In this document: in pieces, positions 32,754 to 41,698 of the stretch | Position numbering within the stretch: position 1 is the stretch's first letter | Layout of the letters: every line of letters begins with the position of its first letter | Assembly (NCBI GenBank): GCA_021818505.1 | Contig: JAKADX010000007.1 | Span: 1 to 64,000, forward strand | DNA: 64,000 bases | Reading direction: 5' to 3' | Origin: Pseudomonadota bacterium | GTDB taxonomy: Bacteria > Pseudomonadota > Alphaproteobacteria > Acetobacterales > Acetobacteraceae | Made by a program: the position numbers and the translations under genes | Notes under the pieces: generated by a model | What the model saw: the letters and a program-made list of their open reading frames with translations, nothing else | The model's database searches: none | Told to the model about the DNA's origin: nothing

Positions 32754-33767
32754 TCAGCCGCCGATGCAGTGATCGACGTTTTTCGGCGTGCAGACATCCA
32801 GACCGGTATAGGTCGGGTCCTTCGGCGGTGCCTTGCCGTCCTTGATGTCCTTGAGGAAGTACATCGCCTTGTAGCCCATCTCGAACGGCCGCTGGCCGAC
32901 ATTGCCGGAGGCGAGCCCCATCTTCAGCTCCTCGATCTGCATCGGCAGCGTGTCGGCGACGGCCACCACCAGCGAATGGTCGGCGATCTTGCTCTTGAAC
33001 TTGGTGGCGACGTTCTTGTAGGCCTGCTCGATGAATTCCGGGAACCCGCCGGTCGGCACGAAGGCGTCGAGATTCGGGTACTTGCCGAGGATGTCCTCCA
33101 TCTGTTGCACCGCGACGGTGAAGTCATCGTTGGTGTAGAGCGGGCAACCATCCACTTCCTTCCAGCCGTTCTGGCCGGTCAGCCGGATGCCAGGTGCCTC
33201 GCTGCTTTCCTTGCCTGCCAGCGTGTCGCGGATGCCCTGCATACGCTCGTTGTGGTTGGCCGCGGCGGCGCCGCCGGACTGGATACAGATGGTGCCGCCC
33301 TTCGGCTTCTCCGCCATCACCATCTTCGCCAAGTTCACGCCGATTTCGTAATTGTGCGTGCCGACGAACGCGATGCGCAGGTGCTTGTCCTGCGGCAGCA
33401 GGTCGGAGTCGAAGGTGAGCACCGGGATGCCCTGCTTCTTTGCCTCCACCAGCTCATGCGCCATCGCCGCGGCGTTGGACGGGGAGACCGCGATGCCATC
33501 GACATGCTTGGCGATCAGGTCGGCGACCACCTGCACTTCCTCCTCGCCGCCGCCATGCTCGTCGGGGCCGATATAAAGGCACTGGATCGCGCCCTTCAGC
33601 TCCGCCTCGGCCTTCTTGCAGCCGTCGCGGGCGAGGTCGAAGAACGGATTGTTGGTGTTCTTCGGCACCAGCGCGAAGACGTATTTCTTGTCCGCGGCCA
33701 CGCCGGGATGCGCCCCCGCCGCCATGGCCAGGGCGATCGCTGCCGCCCCCGCAAGATATTTCAGCAT
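32754..33767 (-). CDS. Sugar ABC transporter substrate-binding protein (RbsB-like)
   Basis: A 337-residue periplasmic binding protein. Signal peptide about residues 1-24 (MLKYLAGAAAIALAMAAGAHPGVA). It then follows the periplasmic-binding type I fold: YVFALVPKNTNNPFFDLARDG, DGIAVSPSNAAAM and FDSDLLPQDKHLRIAFVGTHNYE. Family members bind ribose, inositol or other sugars and sugar alcohols. The start at 33767 has GGAGG nine bases before it. It is the last gene after the ATPase and permease. Proximity to the iol genes makes inositol or a related polyol a good candidate. Confidence 0.87.
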   Translation of the reverse strand: MLKYLAGAAAIALAMAAGAHPGVAADKKYVFALVPKNTNNPFFDLARDGCKKAEAELKGAIQCLYIGPDEHGGGEEEVQVVADLIAKHVDGIAVSPSNAAAMAHELVEAKKQGIPVLTFDSDLLPQDKHLRIAFVGTHNYEIGVNLAKMVMAEKPKGGTICIQSGGAAAANHNERMQGIRDTLAGKESSEAPGIRLTGQNGWKEVDGCPLYTNDDFTVAVQQMEDILGKYPNLDAFVPTGGFPEFIEQAYKNVATKFKSKIADHSLVVAVADTLPMQIEELKMGLASGNVGQRPFEMGYKAMYFLKDIKDGKAPPKDPTYTGLDVCTPKNVDHCIGG

Positions 33768-33832
33768 CGTCGTTCCTCCCTTGGTTTCCCTCATCCGGGG
33801 GCCGCGTCACTCGCGACCCCGCAGCCCTTGCC

Positions 33833-34852
33833 TCACTCGCGCTTGCGACCGCGCAGCCGCTCCAGCAGCACCGCGAGGATGATGAACCCGCCCACGAAGA
33901 TGCCCTGGTAGTTGGAATCGACACCCGCCATCAGCAGGCTGTTGCGGATTACCTCGATCAGCGCCGCGCCGATGAAGGCGCCGAACGCGCCGCCCTCGCC
34001 GCCCATCAGGTTGGCCCCGCCGATCACGGTGGAGGCGATCACGCGCAGCTCATAGCCGACGCCCAGAGCGTTGATCGCCGAGCCCTGCCAGCCGAGGATC
34101 AGGATCGAGGCGACCGCCGCGCACAGCGAGCAGAACACATAGGCCTGCAGCTTTACCCGGGTCACCGGCACGCCGGTCAACTGGGCCGCATGCTCGTTGC
34201 CGCCGACCGCGTAAAGGTGCCGGCCCCAGACGGTGAAATGCAGCACCAGCGCAAAGCAGATCGCGCCGATCACCAGCGCCCACATGGACACCGTGATGCC
34301 GCCGACCTGCCCGCCGAACAGGCGGAAGAACTCGTTGGCGTAGGGGCCGAACTGGTAGATCATCTTGTTCTGCGACATCACCACCGCGACCGATCGCGCG
34401 ATCGACAGCGTGCCGAGCGTCACCACGAACGACGACAGCCCGAGATAGGTGATGAGGATGCCGTTGAACAGGCCGCAGATCAGCCCGGCGCCAAGCCCGC
34501 CGGCGACCGCGACCGCCCAGTGGTAGCCGGCATGCATGATGACGCCCACGGTGATGCCGACCACGCCCATGACCGAGCCGACCGAGAGGTCGATGCCGCC
34601 GGTGATGATCACCGCCGTCATGCCCAGCGCCATGATCCCGATGAACGAGAAGTTGCGCGTGATGTTGTAGAAGTTCTCGCCGGTACCAAAGGCGTTGGGA
34701 TAGCGCGCCGACATGCCCGCAACCACCACCGCCAGCGCGATTGCCACCCAGATTGCCTGGCTGGCGATGAGCCGCTGCACCAGCGTGCGTTCCTTGATCC
34801 CGACGATGTCGGAGATCGCGACGGAGGCGGTGGCGGCGATTTCAGGCGGCAT
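33833..34852 (-). CDS. Sugar ABC transporter permease (RbsC/FrcC-like)
   Basis: A 339-residue permease with about nine to ten transmembrane helices. It belongs to the branched RbsC-type family (GGIDLSVGSVMGVVG near residue 80, SSFVVTLGTLSIARS, GRHLYAVGGNEHAAQLTGV, ANLMGGEGGAFGAFIGAALIEVI). It forms the channel with the single-domain ATPase encoded next to it; its start overlaps the ATPase stop by 11 bases. The binding-protein gene is 65 bases downstream. The system imports a sugar or sugar alcohol, perhaps inositol. Confidence 0.88.
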   Translation of the reverse strand: MPPEIAATASVAISDIVGIKERTLVQRLIASQAIWVAIALAVVVAGMSARYPNAFGTGENFYNITRNFSFIGIMALGMTAVIITGGIDLSVGSVMGVVGITVGVIMHAGYHWAVAVAGGLGAGLICGLFNGILITYLGLSSFVVTLGTLSIARSVAVVMSQNKMIYQFGPYANEFFRLFGGQVGGITVSMWALVIGAICFALVLHFTVWGRHLYAVGGNEHAAQLTGVPVTRVKLQAYVFCSLCAAVASILILGWQGSAINALGVGYELRVIASTVIGGANLMGGEGGAFGAFIGAALIEVIRNSLLMAGVDSNYQGIFVGGFIILAVLLERLRGRKRE

Positions 34853-35582
34853 GGATCGCCCCCGTGATCAGGCCGGTGACTTCCTCGGGGCTCGACTGCG
34901 CGATCGGCTTTTCCGCCACCTTGCGGCCACGGCGCAGCACCAGCACGCGGTCGCACACCTCGAACACGTCCGGCATACGGTGGCTGATCAGCACCACCGC
35001 GATGTCCTGGTCGCGCAGCCGGCGGATCAGGTCGAGCACCTCGGCCACCTGCCTCACCGAGATTGCCGCCGTCGGCTCATCGAGCAGGACGATCTTGGAG
35101 TTCGACAGCCGCGTGCGTGCGATTGCCACCGCCTGCCGCTGGCCGCCCGACATGCGGCGCACCAGGTCGTGCGGCCGCGTCTCGCTTTTCAGTTCGGCGA
35201 ACAGCTCACCGGCGCGCTGGTACATGGCCCTGTAGTTCAGCACGCGCAGCGGACCGATCCGGCGCTTGATCTCGCGACCGAGGAACACATTGGCGGCGGC
35301 CGAGAGATTGTTGCACAGCGCGAGATCCTGATAGACGATCTCGATGCCGCGCTGGCGCGCCTCCACCGGCTTGTGGAACACCACCGGGTGGCCGTCCATG
35401 AGGATCTCGCCTTGGCTGGGCGGGAAGTTGCCGGCGATGATTTTGACCAGCGTGGACTTGCCCGCGCCGTTGTCGCCCATCAGCCCCAGCACCTCGCCGG
35501 GTTCCAGCGTCAGGTCAACGTCGTTCAGCGCCCGGATGGCGCCGAAGTGCTTCGAGACGTTCCTGAGTTCGAGGACCGCCAA
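34842..35582 (-). CDS. Sugar ABC transporter ATP-binding protein (single domain)
   Basis: A 246-residue ATPase with Walker [10 protein letters not shown] (about residues 36-44), Q-loop EIVYQD, signature [14 protein letters not shown], Walker [11 protein letters not shown] and switch His in LISHRM. Unlike RbsA it has one nucleotide domain, so the transporter probably uses a homodimer, as in the FrcA-type fructose system. I chose TTG 35582, with AGGGGA nine bases upstream; an ATG at 35633 would add 17 residues without homology. It leads the ABC operon, divergent from an acyl-CoA ligase gene. Confidence 0.88.
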   Translation of the reverse strand: MAVLELRNVSKHFGAIRALNDVDLTLEPGEVLGLMGDNGAGKSTLVKIIAGNFPPSQGEILMDGHPVVFHKPVEARQRGIEIVYQDLALCNNLSAAANVFLGREIKRRIGPLRVLNYRAMYQRAGELFAELKSETRPHDLVRRMSGGQRQAVAIARTRLSNSKIVLLDEPTAAISVRQVAEVLDLIRRLRDQDIAVVLISHRMPDVFEVCDRVLVLRRGRKVAEKPIAQSSPEEVTGLITGAIHAA

Positions 35583-35809
35583 GACCCGTTTCCCCTGATC
35601 GTTTCCCAGCCGCCCATGACCGGGGCGCGGCAAGCTTACGGGCCGGAGGCGGAAGATGTCCAGGCGTCCGCCGGCCGCGCGTCCGGCTGCTTTGCCGCTC
35701 CCTTACGAGTTCACCGGAGCACGGTCAACCAAGAGCGCCCGGCCGTGTCCGCCGCTCGCGGCCGGCGGGCGAACGCGCTATGGATGGCTCAACGTCCGGG
35801 AGGAATGTC

Positions 35810-37498
35810 ATGGACGCGCGGAGCTACGTGAGCGGTATCGCGGCAAAGCCGTTGCTGGGCGAGACCATCGGCCAGCATCTCGACCACACCGTCGCGCGCT
35901 GGCCGGACCGGCCGGCGCTGGTCGTGCGCCAGCAAGGCGTGCGCCTGACCTGGCGGGAACTGGCGGAGCGGGCGGACGCCTTCGCCGCCGGGCTGCTGTC
36001 GCTGGGGCTGACGCCGGGCGACCGTGTGGGCATATGGTCGCCCAACAACGCCGAATGGGTCATCACCCAGTTCGCCACCGCAAGGGCCGGGCTGATCCTG
36101 GTCAACATCAACCCGGCCTATCGGTTGCACGAACTGGAATATGCGCTCACCAAGGTCGGCTGCCGCGCGCTGGTGACGGCCACAGCGTTCAAGTCCAGCG
36201 ATTACGCCGCCATGCTGCAATCCCTGCTGCCGGAGCTGGCGCGCTGCGCGCCCGGCGCGCTCGCCGCGGCGCGGGCACCCATGCTGCGCAGCGTGGTGCA
36301 GATCGGCGCCCATACCATCCCCGGCAGTTTTTCATTCTCCGAGGTCGCCGCACGCGGCGGCGAGGCGGAGCGGCGTCGGCTGACGGAGCTGGCGGCCACG
36401 CTGCAATTCGACGACCCGATCAACATCCAGTTCACCTCCGGGACCACCGGCGCGCCGAAAGGGGCGACGCTGACGCACCACAACATCCTCAACAACGGCT
36501 ACTTCACCGCCGAGGGCATGGCGCTGACCGAGCAGGACCGGCTGTGCATCCCGGTGCCGCTGTATCATTGCTTCGGCATGGTCATGGGCGTGCTCGGCTG
36601 CCTGACGCATGGTGCCGCGATGGTGTTTCCCGGCGAGGGCTTCGACGCGCTGGCGGTGCTGCAAACAGTGGCGGAGGAACGCTGCACCGCACTGTACGGC
36701 GTGCCGACCATGTTCATCGCCGAGATGTCGCATCCCGATTTCGAGACGTTCGATCTCTCCTGCCTGCGCACCGGCATCATGGCCGGCTCGCCTTGTCCGA
36801 TCGAGGTGATGCGGCGCGCCATGGACCGGATGCACCTGCGCGACATCACCATCTGCTACGGCATGACCGAAACCAGCCCGGTGAGTTTCCAGACCGGCCT
36901 GGACGCGCCGGTGGAGCGCCGCGTCTCGACGGTCGGGCGCATCCATCCGCATCTGGAGGCGAAGGTGGTGGACGGCGAAGGGCGTGTGGTCCCCGCCGGC
37001 GTGCCGGGCGAGCTGTGCACACGTGGCTACTCCGTGATGCTCGGCTACTGGGAGGACGAGGAGCGCACCGCCCAGGCGATCGACCGTGCCGGCTGGATGC
37101 ACACCGGCGACCTCGCCACCATCGACGAGGAGGGCTACTGCGCCATCGTCGGCCGCATCAAGGACATGGTCATCCGCGGCGGCGAGAACGTCTATCCGCG
37201 CGAGGTCGAGGAGTTCCTCTACCAGCACCCGAAGATCGTCGATGTTCAGGTGTTCGGCATCCCCGACGAGAAATTCGGCGAGGAGCTGTGCGCCTGGGTC
37301 AAGCTGCGCGACGGCGAGACGATGACCGAGGAGGAGGTGCGCGCGTTCTGCCGCGACCAGATCGCCTATTACAAGGTGCCGCGCCACGTGCGCTTCGTGC
37401 AGGACTTCCCGATGACCGTGACAGGGAAGATGCAGAAGTTCCTGATGCGCGAGGCGATGGTGCGGGAACTGGCCGCGGCAGGCAAGGCGGCCGAGTAG
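35810..37498 (+). CDS. AMP-binding acyl-CoA ligase (FadD-like)
   Basis: A 562-residue adenylate-forming enzyme that activates a carboxylic acid to an acyl-AMP and then a CoA thioester. Motifs: [18 protein letters not shown] (ATP loop, about residues 203-220), [17 protein letters not shown] and [14 protein letters not shown], and the C-terminal catalytic Lys in TGKMQK. The arrangement matches medium- or long-chain fatty acyl-CoA synthetases. The ATG at 35810 has a close GGGAGGA site. The gene stands alone between the divergent ABC operon and the convergent tdh gene; I see no convincing promoter in the 227-base gap. Confidence 0.9.
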   Translation: MDARSYVSGIAAKPLLGETIGQHLDHTVARWPDRPALVVRQQGVRLTWRELAERADAFAAGLLSLGLTPGDRVGIWSPNNAEWVITQFATARAGLILVNINPAYRLHELEYALTKVGCRALVTATAFKSSDYAAMLQSLLPELARCAPGALAAARAPMLRSVVQIGAHTIPGSFSFSEVAARGGEAERRRLTELAATLQFDDPINIQFTSGTTGAPKGATLTHHNILNNGYFTAEGMALTEQDRLCIPVPLYHCFGMVMGVLGCLTHGAAMVFPGEGFDALAVLQTVAEERCTALYGVPTMFIAEMSHPDFETFDLSCLRTGIMAGSPCPIEVMRRAMDRMHLRDITICYGMTETSPVSFQTGLDAPVERRVSTVGRIHPHLEAKVVDGEGRVVPAGVPGELCTRGYSVMLGYWEDEERTAQAIDRAGWMHTGDLATIDEEGYCAIVGRIKDMVIRGGENVYPREVEEFLYQHPKIVDVQVFGIPDEKFGEELCAWVKLRDGETMTEEEVRAFCRDQIAYYKVPRHVRFVQDFPMTVTGKMQKFLMREAMVRELAAAGKAAE

Positions 37499-37505
37499 CG
37501 GGGCG

Positions 37506-38534
37506 CTACGTCCCCCAGTCCAGCACCACCTTCCCGCTCTGCCCCGACAGCATCACCTCGAAGCCCTGGCGGAACTCGGCGACGGGGAAACGGTGGGTGA
37601 TGACGGGCGAGATGTCCAGACCGCTTTGCAACATCGCCACCATCTTGTACCAGGTCTCGAACATCTGCCGTCCGTAGATGCCGCGGATCTCCAGCCCCTT
37701 GAAGATCACCTGGTTCCAGTCGATCGCAGTGTCGGCAGGCGGAATGCCGAGCAGGGCGATCTTGCCGCCGTGGTTCATGGCGTCCAGCATGTCGCGGAAC
37801 GCGCCGGGCACGCCGGACATCTCCAGCCCCACGTCGAAGCCTTCGGTCATGCCGAGATCGTGCATCACGTCGCGCAGACTCTCCCGCCCCGCATTGACGG
37901 CGCGCGTCGCACCCATCTTCCGTGCCAGGTCGAGCCGGTAGTCGTTGATGTCGGTGATGACCACGTGGCGCGCGCCGACATGGCGCGCGATCGCCGCCGC
38001 CATGATGCCGATCGGGCCGGCGCCGGTGATCAGTACATCCTCGCCGACCAGATCGAAGGACAGCGCGGTGTGCGTGGCGTTGCCGAACGGGTCGAAGATC
38101 GCCGCCAGATCGTCGCTGATATCGTCGGGAATCTTGAATGCGTTGCCGGCCGGCAGCACGAGGTACTCGGCGAACGCGCCGGGCCGGTTGACACCCACGC
38201 CCTGCGTATTGCGGCACAGATGCCGCCGGCCGGCGCGGCAGTTGCGGCAGTGCCCGCAGGTGATGTGCCCTTCGCCGGAGACACGGTCGCCGATGGAGAA
38301 GCCGCGTACCTCCTGGCCCATTGCGGCGATCACGCCGACATATTCGTGGCCGACCTGCATCGGCACCGGAATCGTCTTCTGCGCCCAGTCATCCCATTTC
38401 CAGATATGGATGTCGGTGCCGCAGATGCCGGTCTTGCCGATGCGGATCAGCACGTCGTTGTGTCCGACCTCCGGCACCGGCATGTCGGCCATCACCAGAC
38501 CGGGCGCGCGCTCCATTTTCGCAAGTGTCTTCAC
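37506..38534 (-). CDS. tdh: L-threonine 3-dehydrogenase
   Basis: A 342-residue zinc-dependent alcohol dehydrogenase. Catalytic zinc ligands are Cys38 in [10 protein letters not shown], with His-Glu in VGHEYVG; the structural zinc cysteines are in [17 protein letters not shown] (about residues 93-108). The NAD site is [12 protein letters not shown]. Tdh oxidises threonine to 2-amino-3-ketobutyrate, which Kbl splits to glycine and acetyl-CoA. It begins with GTG directly after the kbl stop (TAA-GTG), so the two are cotranscribed and coupled. Confidence 0.94.
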   Translation of the reverse strand: MKTLAKMERAPGLVMADMPVPEVGHNDVLIRIGKTGICGTDIHIWKWDDWAQKTIPVPMQVGHEYVGVIAAMGQEVRGFSIGDRVSGEGHITCGHCRNCRAGRRHLCRNTQGVGVNRPGAFAEYLVLPAGNAFKIPDDISDDLAAIFDPFGNATHTALSFDLVGEDVLITGAGPIGIMAAAIARHVGARHVVITDINDYRLDLARKMGATRAVNAGRESLRDVMHDLGMTEGFDVGLEMSGVPGAFRDMLDAMNHGGKIALLGIPPADTAIDWNQVIFKGLEIRGIYGRQMFETWYKMVAMLQSGLDISPVITHRFPVAEFRQGFEVMLSGQSGKVVLDWGT

Positions 38535-39758
38535 TTAATGGACTCCCATGCTCCTGTCGGGGATGATGCCGAGTGCCAGACCCGCGCGCGCGAATGCGGC
38601 AACGGCGCGATCGATCTGTTCGGCACTGTGCGCGGCGCTCATCTGCACGCGGATGCGCGCACTCCCCTTGGGCACAACGGGATAGGAGAAGCCGACGACG
38701 TACACGCCATCCTGCAGCAGCAGATCGGCCATGCGCGTGGCCAGCGCCGCCGCGCCCAGCATCACCGGCACGATCGGATGCGTGCCCGGGACCAGCGTGA
38801 AGCCCTGCGTCGTCATTGCCGTGCGGAACCGCGCGGCATTCTCCGCCAGCCGTCGCCGCAGCGCCGCCCCTTCGTCGCCCGCCAGCAGGTCGAGCACGGC
38901 GAGCGTGGCCGCGGCGATGCTTGGTGCCAGGCTGTTGGAGAACAGGTACGGCCGCGAACGTTGCCGCAGTAGCGCCACCACCTCCCGCCGCGCCGCGACA
39001 TAACCGCCGGAGGCGCCGCCGAGCGCCTTGCCGAACGTGCCGGTGAGGATGTCGATGCGTCCCTCGACGCCGCAGAATTCCGGCGTGCCGCGGCCGCGCG
39101 CGCCGACGAAGCCGACGGCGTGGCTGTCGTCCACCATCACCAGCGCGCCGTGTCGGTCAGCGAGATCGCAGATGCCGCGCAGATCGGCGATGATCCCGTC
39201 CATCGAGAACACGCCGTCGGTGGCGATCAGCTTGAATCGTGCGCCGGCTGCCTCCGCCTCGCGCAGCTTCGCCGCCAGGTCGCTCATGTCATTGTTGCGG
39301 TAGCGGTAGCGGCGCGCGCGGCAGAGGCGGATGCCGTCGATGATGCTGGCGTGGTTGAGTTCGTCGCTGATGACCGCGTCCTGCTCGTCCAGCAGCGTCT
39401 CGAACAATCCGCCGTTGGCGTCGAAGCAACTGGAATACAGGATCGCGTCCTCGGTACTCAGGAACCGCGCGACCGCCGCTTCGAGTTGCGTGTGTACGCT
39501 CTGTGTGCCGCAGATGAAGCGCACCGAGGCCATGCCGAACCCGTATGTGTCCAGCGCCGCCTTCGCCGCCGCGATCAGCCGCGAGTCGTCGGCGAGGCCG
39601 AGATAGTTGTTGGCGCAAAAATTCAGCACCTCGCGGCCCTCGGCCAGCCGCACCGCGGGCGCCTGTGGCGTGGCGATGACGCGCTCGGCTTTGAAGAATC
39701 CCTCGCCGCGGATGCGGTCGAGCTGCGCGGCGACGTGGCGGATGAAGCCTGTGTCCAT
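38535..39758 (-). CDS. kbl: Glycine C-acetyltransferase (2-amino-3-ketobutyrate CoA ligase)
   Basis: A 407-residue PLP enzyme of the alpha-oxoamine synthase family. The opening [20 protein letters not shown] and [14 protein letters not shown] are typical of Kbl, the aspartate of the cofactor site is in [18 protein letters not shown], and the PLP-binding Lys is in [14 protein letters not shown] (near residue 250). It converts 2-amino-3-ketobutyrate and CoA to glycine and acetyl-CoA. It is directly upstream of tdh in the same operon, 14 bases after thpR. Confidence 0.94.
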   Translation of the reverse strand: MDTGFIRHVAAQLDRIRGEGFFKAERVIATPQAPAVRLAEGREVLNFCANNYLGLADDSRLIAAAKAALDTYGFGMASVRFICGTQSVHTQLEAAVARFLSTEDAILYSSCFDANGGLFETLLDEQDAVISDELNHASIIDGIRLCRARRYRYRNNDMSDLAAKLREAEAAGARFKLIATDGVFSMDGIIADLRGICDLADRHGALVMVDDSHAVGFVGARGRGTPEFCGVEGRIDILTGTFGKALGGASGGYVAARREVVALLRQRSRPYLFSNSLAPSIAAATLAVLDLLAGDEGAALRRRLAENAARFRTAMTTQGFTLVPGTHPIVPVMLGAAALATRMADLLLQDGVYVVGFSYPVVPKGSARIRVQMSAAHSAEQIDRAVAAFARAGLALGIIPDRSMGVH

Positions 39759-39772
39759 GTTTGTGCCTCCGC

Positions 39773-40315
39773 TCAGGCGGGTGCGGCCAGGTCGTAGTCC
39801 ACTTCGGCGGTATAGACCGACGCTTCCTTGCCAAGCTGCGAGCTGAACAGCGTGAAGTGCTCGATCGGAACCGGCTCGGCACGGAACAGATTGTGGGCCT
39901 GCACGAACGCCGCAAGCTTCGCCGGTTGCGGGTTGTCCAGCCGCGCCAAGGTCAGGTGCGGCACGAAGCGTCGCCGCTCCGGCTCCAGTCCGGCGCGCTG
40001 CAACGCCGTCTCGATCTTGCTTTGCAGCAGATCGAGCTGCTGGCTGCGTTCGACGCCGACCCACAGCGCCGTCTCCCGCCCCGCGCGACTGAATGTGCCG
40101 ACGCCGGCGAGCACCAGCGGGAAGCGGCGGGCGCGCAGGGCGGCGAGCGCATGGTCGATCTCCTCGGCCTGGTGGCCGGCGACCTCGCCGATGAAGCGCA
40201 GCGTGATGTGCAGGTTCTCCGCCGGCACCCAGCGCGCGCCGGGCACGCCGCCGGCCATCGCGGCGAGGCGGCTGCGCAGCTCCCAGGGCAACGCGAGGCC
40301 CACGAACAGCCTCAT
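39773..40315 (-). CDS. thpR: RNA 2',3'-cyclic phosphodiesterase
   Basis: A 180-residue protein of the 2H phosphoesterase family. The two catalytic HxTx motifs are present: HITL near residue 36 (with RFIGEV following) and HLTL near 120. The opening [10 protein letters not shown] is the hallmark of ThpR (LigT). The enzyme opens 2',3'-cyclic phosphates to 2'-phosphates on RNA ends. The start overlaps the esterase stop by four bases (ATGA), so it lies in an operon with tesA, kbl and tdh, to which its biochemical role has no obvious link. Confidence 0.92.
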   Translation of the reverse strand: MRLFVGLALPWELRSRLAAMAGGVPGARWVPAENLHITLRFIGEVAGHQAEEIDHALAALRARRFPLVLAGVGTFSRAGRETALWVGVERSQQLDLLQSKIETALQRAGLEPERRRFVPHLTLARLDNPQPAKLAAFVQAHNLFRAEPVPIEHFTLFSSQLGKEASVYTAEVDYDLAAPA

Positions 40316-40980
40316 GACGCCGGCACCTCCGCCAGCAGCTTTTCCACCGCCGGCAGCAGCCGCGCGACGATGCGCCGCACGCCCTCGGCATTCGGGTGGA
40401 TGCCGTCCGGCTGGTTGAGCGCACGGTCGGCGGCAACGCCGTCGAGGAAGAACGGGTCGAAGATCACGCCGGGCCGATGCCCGAGCCGGTCGAAGGCGGC
40501 GCGAAAGGCGGTGCCGTATTGCGCGCCGAGATTGGGCGGTGCGTACATGCCGGTCAGCAGCACGGGGATGTGCCGCCGCGCCAGCGCGTCGAGGATCGCG
40601 GCCAGGTTCGCTTCGGTGTCGCGTGGATCGATGCCGCGCAGCCCGTCATTGCCGCCGAGTTCCACGATCGCGGCATCCACGCCGTCGCCCAGCGCCCAGT
40701 CCAGCCGCGCCCGCCCCCCCGCCGTGGTGTCACCGGATACCGCGCCATCGACGATCGCCACCTGGATGCCGCGCGCGGCGAGGGCGTCGGCCAGTTGCGC
40801 CTGGAACGCCGCGGCGTGCGGCAGGCCATATCCGGCGGCGAGGCTGTCGCCGAGTACGAGAAGCCGCTTCGGTCCGGCGGCATCGGCCGCGCCGGCGGCC
40901 GCGAGCAGAAGGCAGGCCAGCACGACGGCCGCTTTCCGCGCCGCGGCGCGGGGGCCATATCGTGCCCTCATGGACCTCAT
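40312..40980 (-). CDS. tesA: GDSL arylesterase/lysophospholipase (TesA-like)
   Basis: A 222-residue SGNH hydrolase with a signal peptide (about residues 1-35, [20 protein letters not shown]) and so likely periplasmic. Catalytic blocks: GDSLAAGYG (Ser), the oxyanion Gly in [16 protein letters not shown] and the Asp-His pair in DGIHPN. TesA acts as thioesterase, arylesterase and lysophospholipase. I start at ATG 40980, which has GGAGGAG six bases upstream; ATG 40971 is an alternative. The 5' end overlaps that of the divergent ybbA gene by 11 bases. tesA next to ybbA-ybbP is also the E. coli arrangement. Confidence 0.9.
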   Translation of the reverse strand: MRSMRARYGPRAAARKAAVVLACLLLAAAGAADAAGPKRLLVLGDSLAAGYGLPHAAAFQAQLADALAARGIQVAIVDGAVSGDTTAGGRARLDWALGDGVDAAIVELGGNDGLRGIDPRDTEANLAAILDALARRHIPVLLTGMYAPPNLGAQYGTAFRAAFDRLGHRPGVIFDPFFLDGVAADRALNQPDGIHPNAEGVRRIVARLLPAVEKLLAEVPAS

Positions 40981-41698
40981 CACCACTCCTCCGGCCCCGG
41001 ACTGCGCCCCTGTCTCCGCCGCGCACGCGGCGGGCGATGCGCTGGTGCGCATCCGTGACCTGCACCTGACCGTGCCCGCCGCCGCCGGGCCGGTCAACAT
41101 CCTGCGCGGCATCGACCTCGACATCGCCGCCGGCGAGGCGGTCGGCCTCGTCGGGCCGTCCGGCTCCGGCAAGACCAGCCTGCTGATGGTGCTCGCCGGG
41201 CTGGAACGCGCGAGTGCCGGCAGCGTGCGCGTGGCCGGGCAGGAATTGACGAGGCTCGGCGAGGATGCCCTGGCGACGCTGCGGCGCGAGCATATCGGCA
41301 TCGTGTTCCAGGCGTTCCACCTGATTCCGGCGATGACGGCGTTGGAGAACGTCGCGGTACCGCTGGAACTGGCCGGCGCGCGCGACGCCATGGCGCGGGC
41401 CGCGGGGAGCCTGCACGCGGTCGGGCTGGGCGAGCGGCTGGGCCACCTGCCTGGCCAGCTTTCCGGCGGCGAGCAGCAGCGGGTGGCGCTGGCACGGGCG
41501 CTCGCGCCGCAGCCGCGTCTGCTGCTGGCCGACGAGCCGACCGGCAATCTCGATGGGGCGACCGGGGCGGCGGTGATGGACCTGCTGTTCGCGCTGCGGG
41601 CGGCGGTCGGTGCGACGCTGCTGCTGATCACGCACGATGCTTCGCTGGCGGCACGCTGCTCGCGCATCGTGACCATCGCCGATGGCCGCATCGCGTGA
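40970..41698 (+). CDS. ybbA: ABC exporter ATP-binding protein (YbbA-like)
   Basis: A 242-residue ATPase of the LolD/MacB/YbbA type. Walker A GPSGSGKTS (about residues 60-68), Q-loop GIVFQAF, signature LSGGEQQRVALARAL, Walker B LLLADEPTGNLD and switch His in LITHDAS. It pairs with the large FtsX-like permease that begins at its stop (GTGA overlap). Such systems export or insert lipids or lipoproteins; the substrate is unknown. The start ATG lies within the first codons of the divergent tesA gene. Confidence 0.9.
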   Translation: MDLITTPPAPDCAPVSAAHAAGDALVRIRDLHLTVPAAAGPVNILRGIDLDIAAGEAVGLVGPSGSGKTSLLMVLAGLERASAGSVRVAGQELTRLGEDALATLRREHIGIVFQAFHLIPAMTALENVAVPLELAGARDAMARAAGSLHAVGLGERLGHLPGQLSGGEQQRVALARALAPQPRLLLADEPTGNLDGATGAAVMDLLFALRAAVGATLLLITHDASLAARCSRIVTIADGRIA

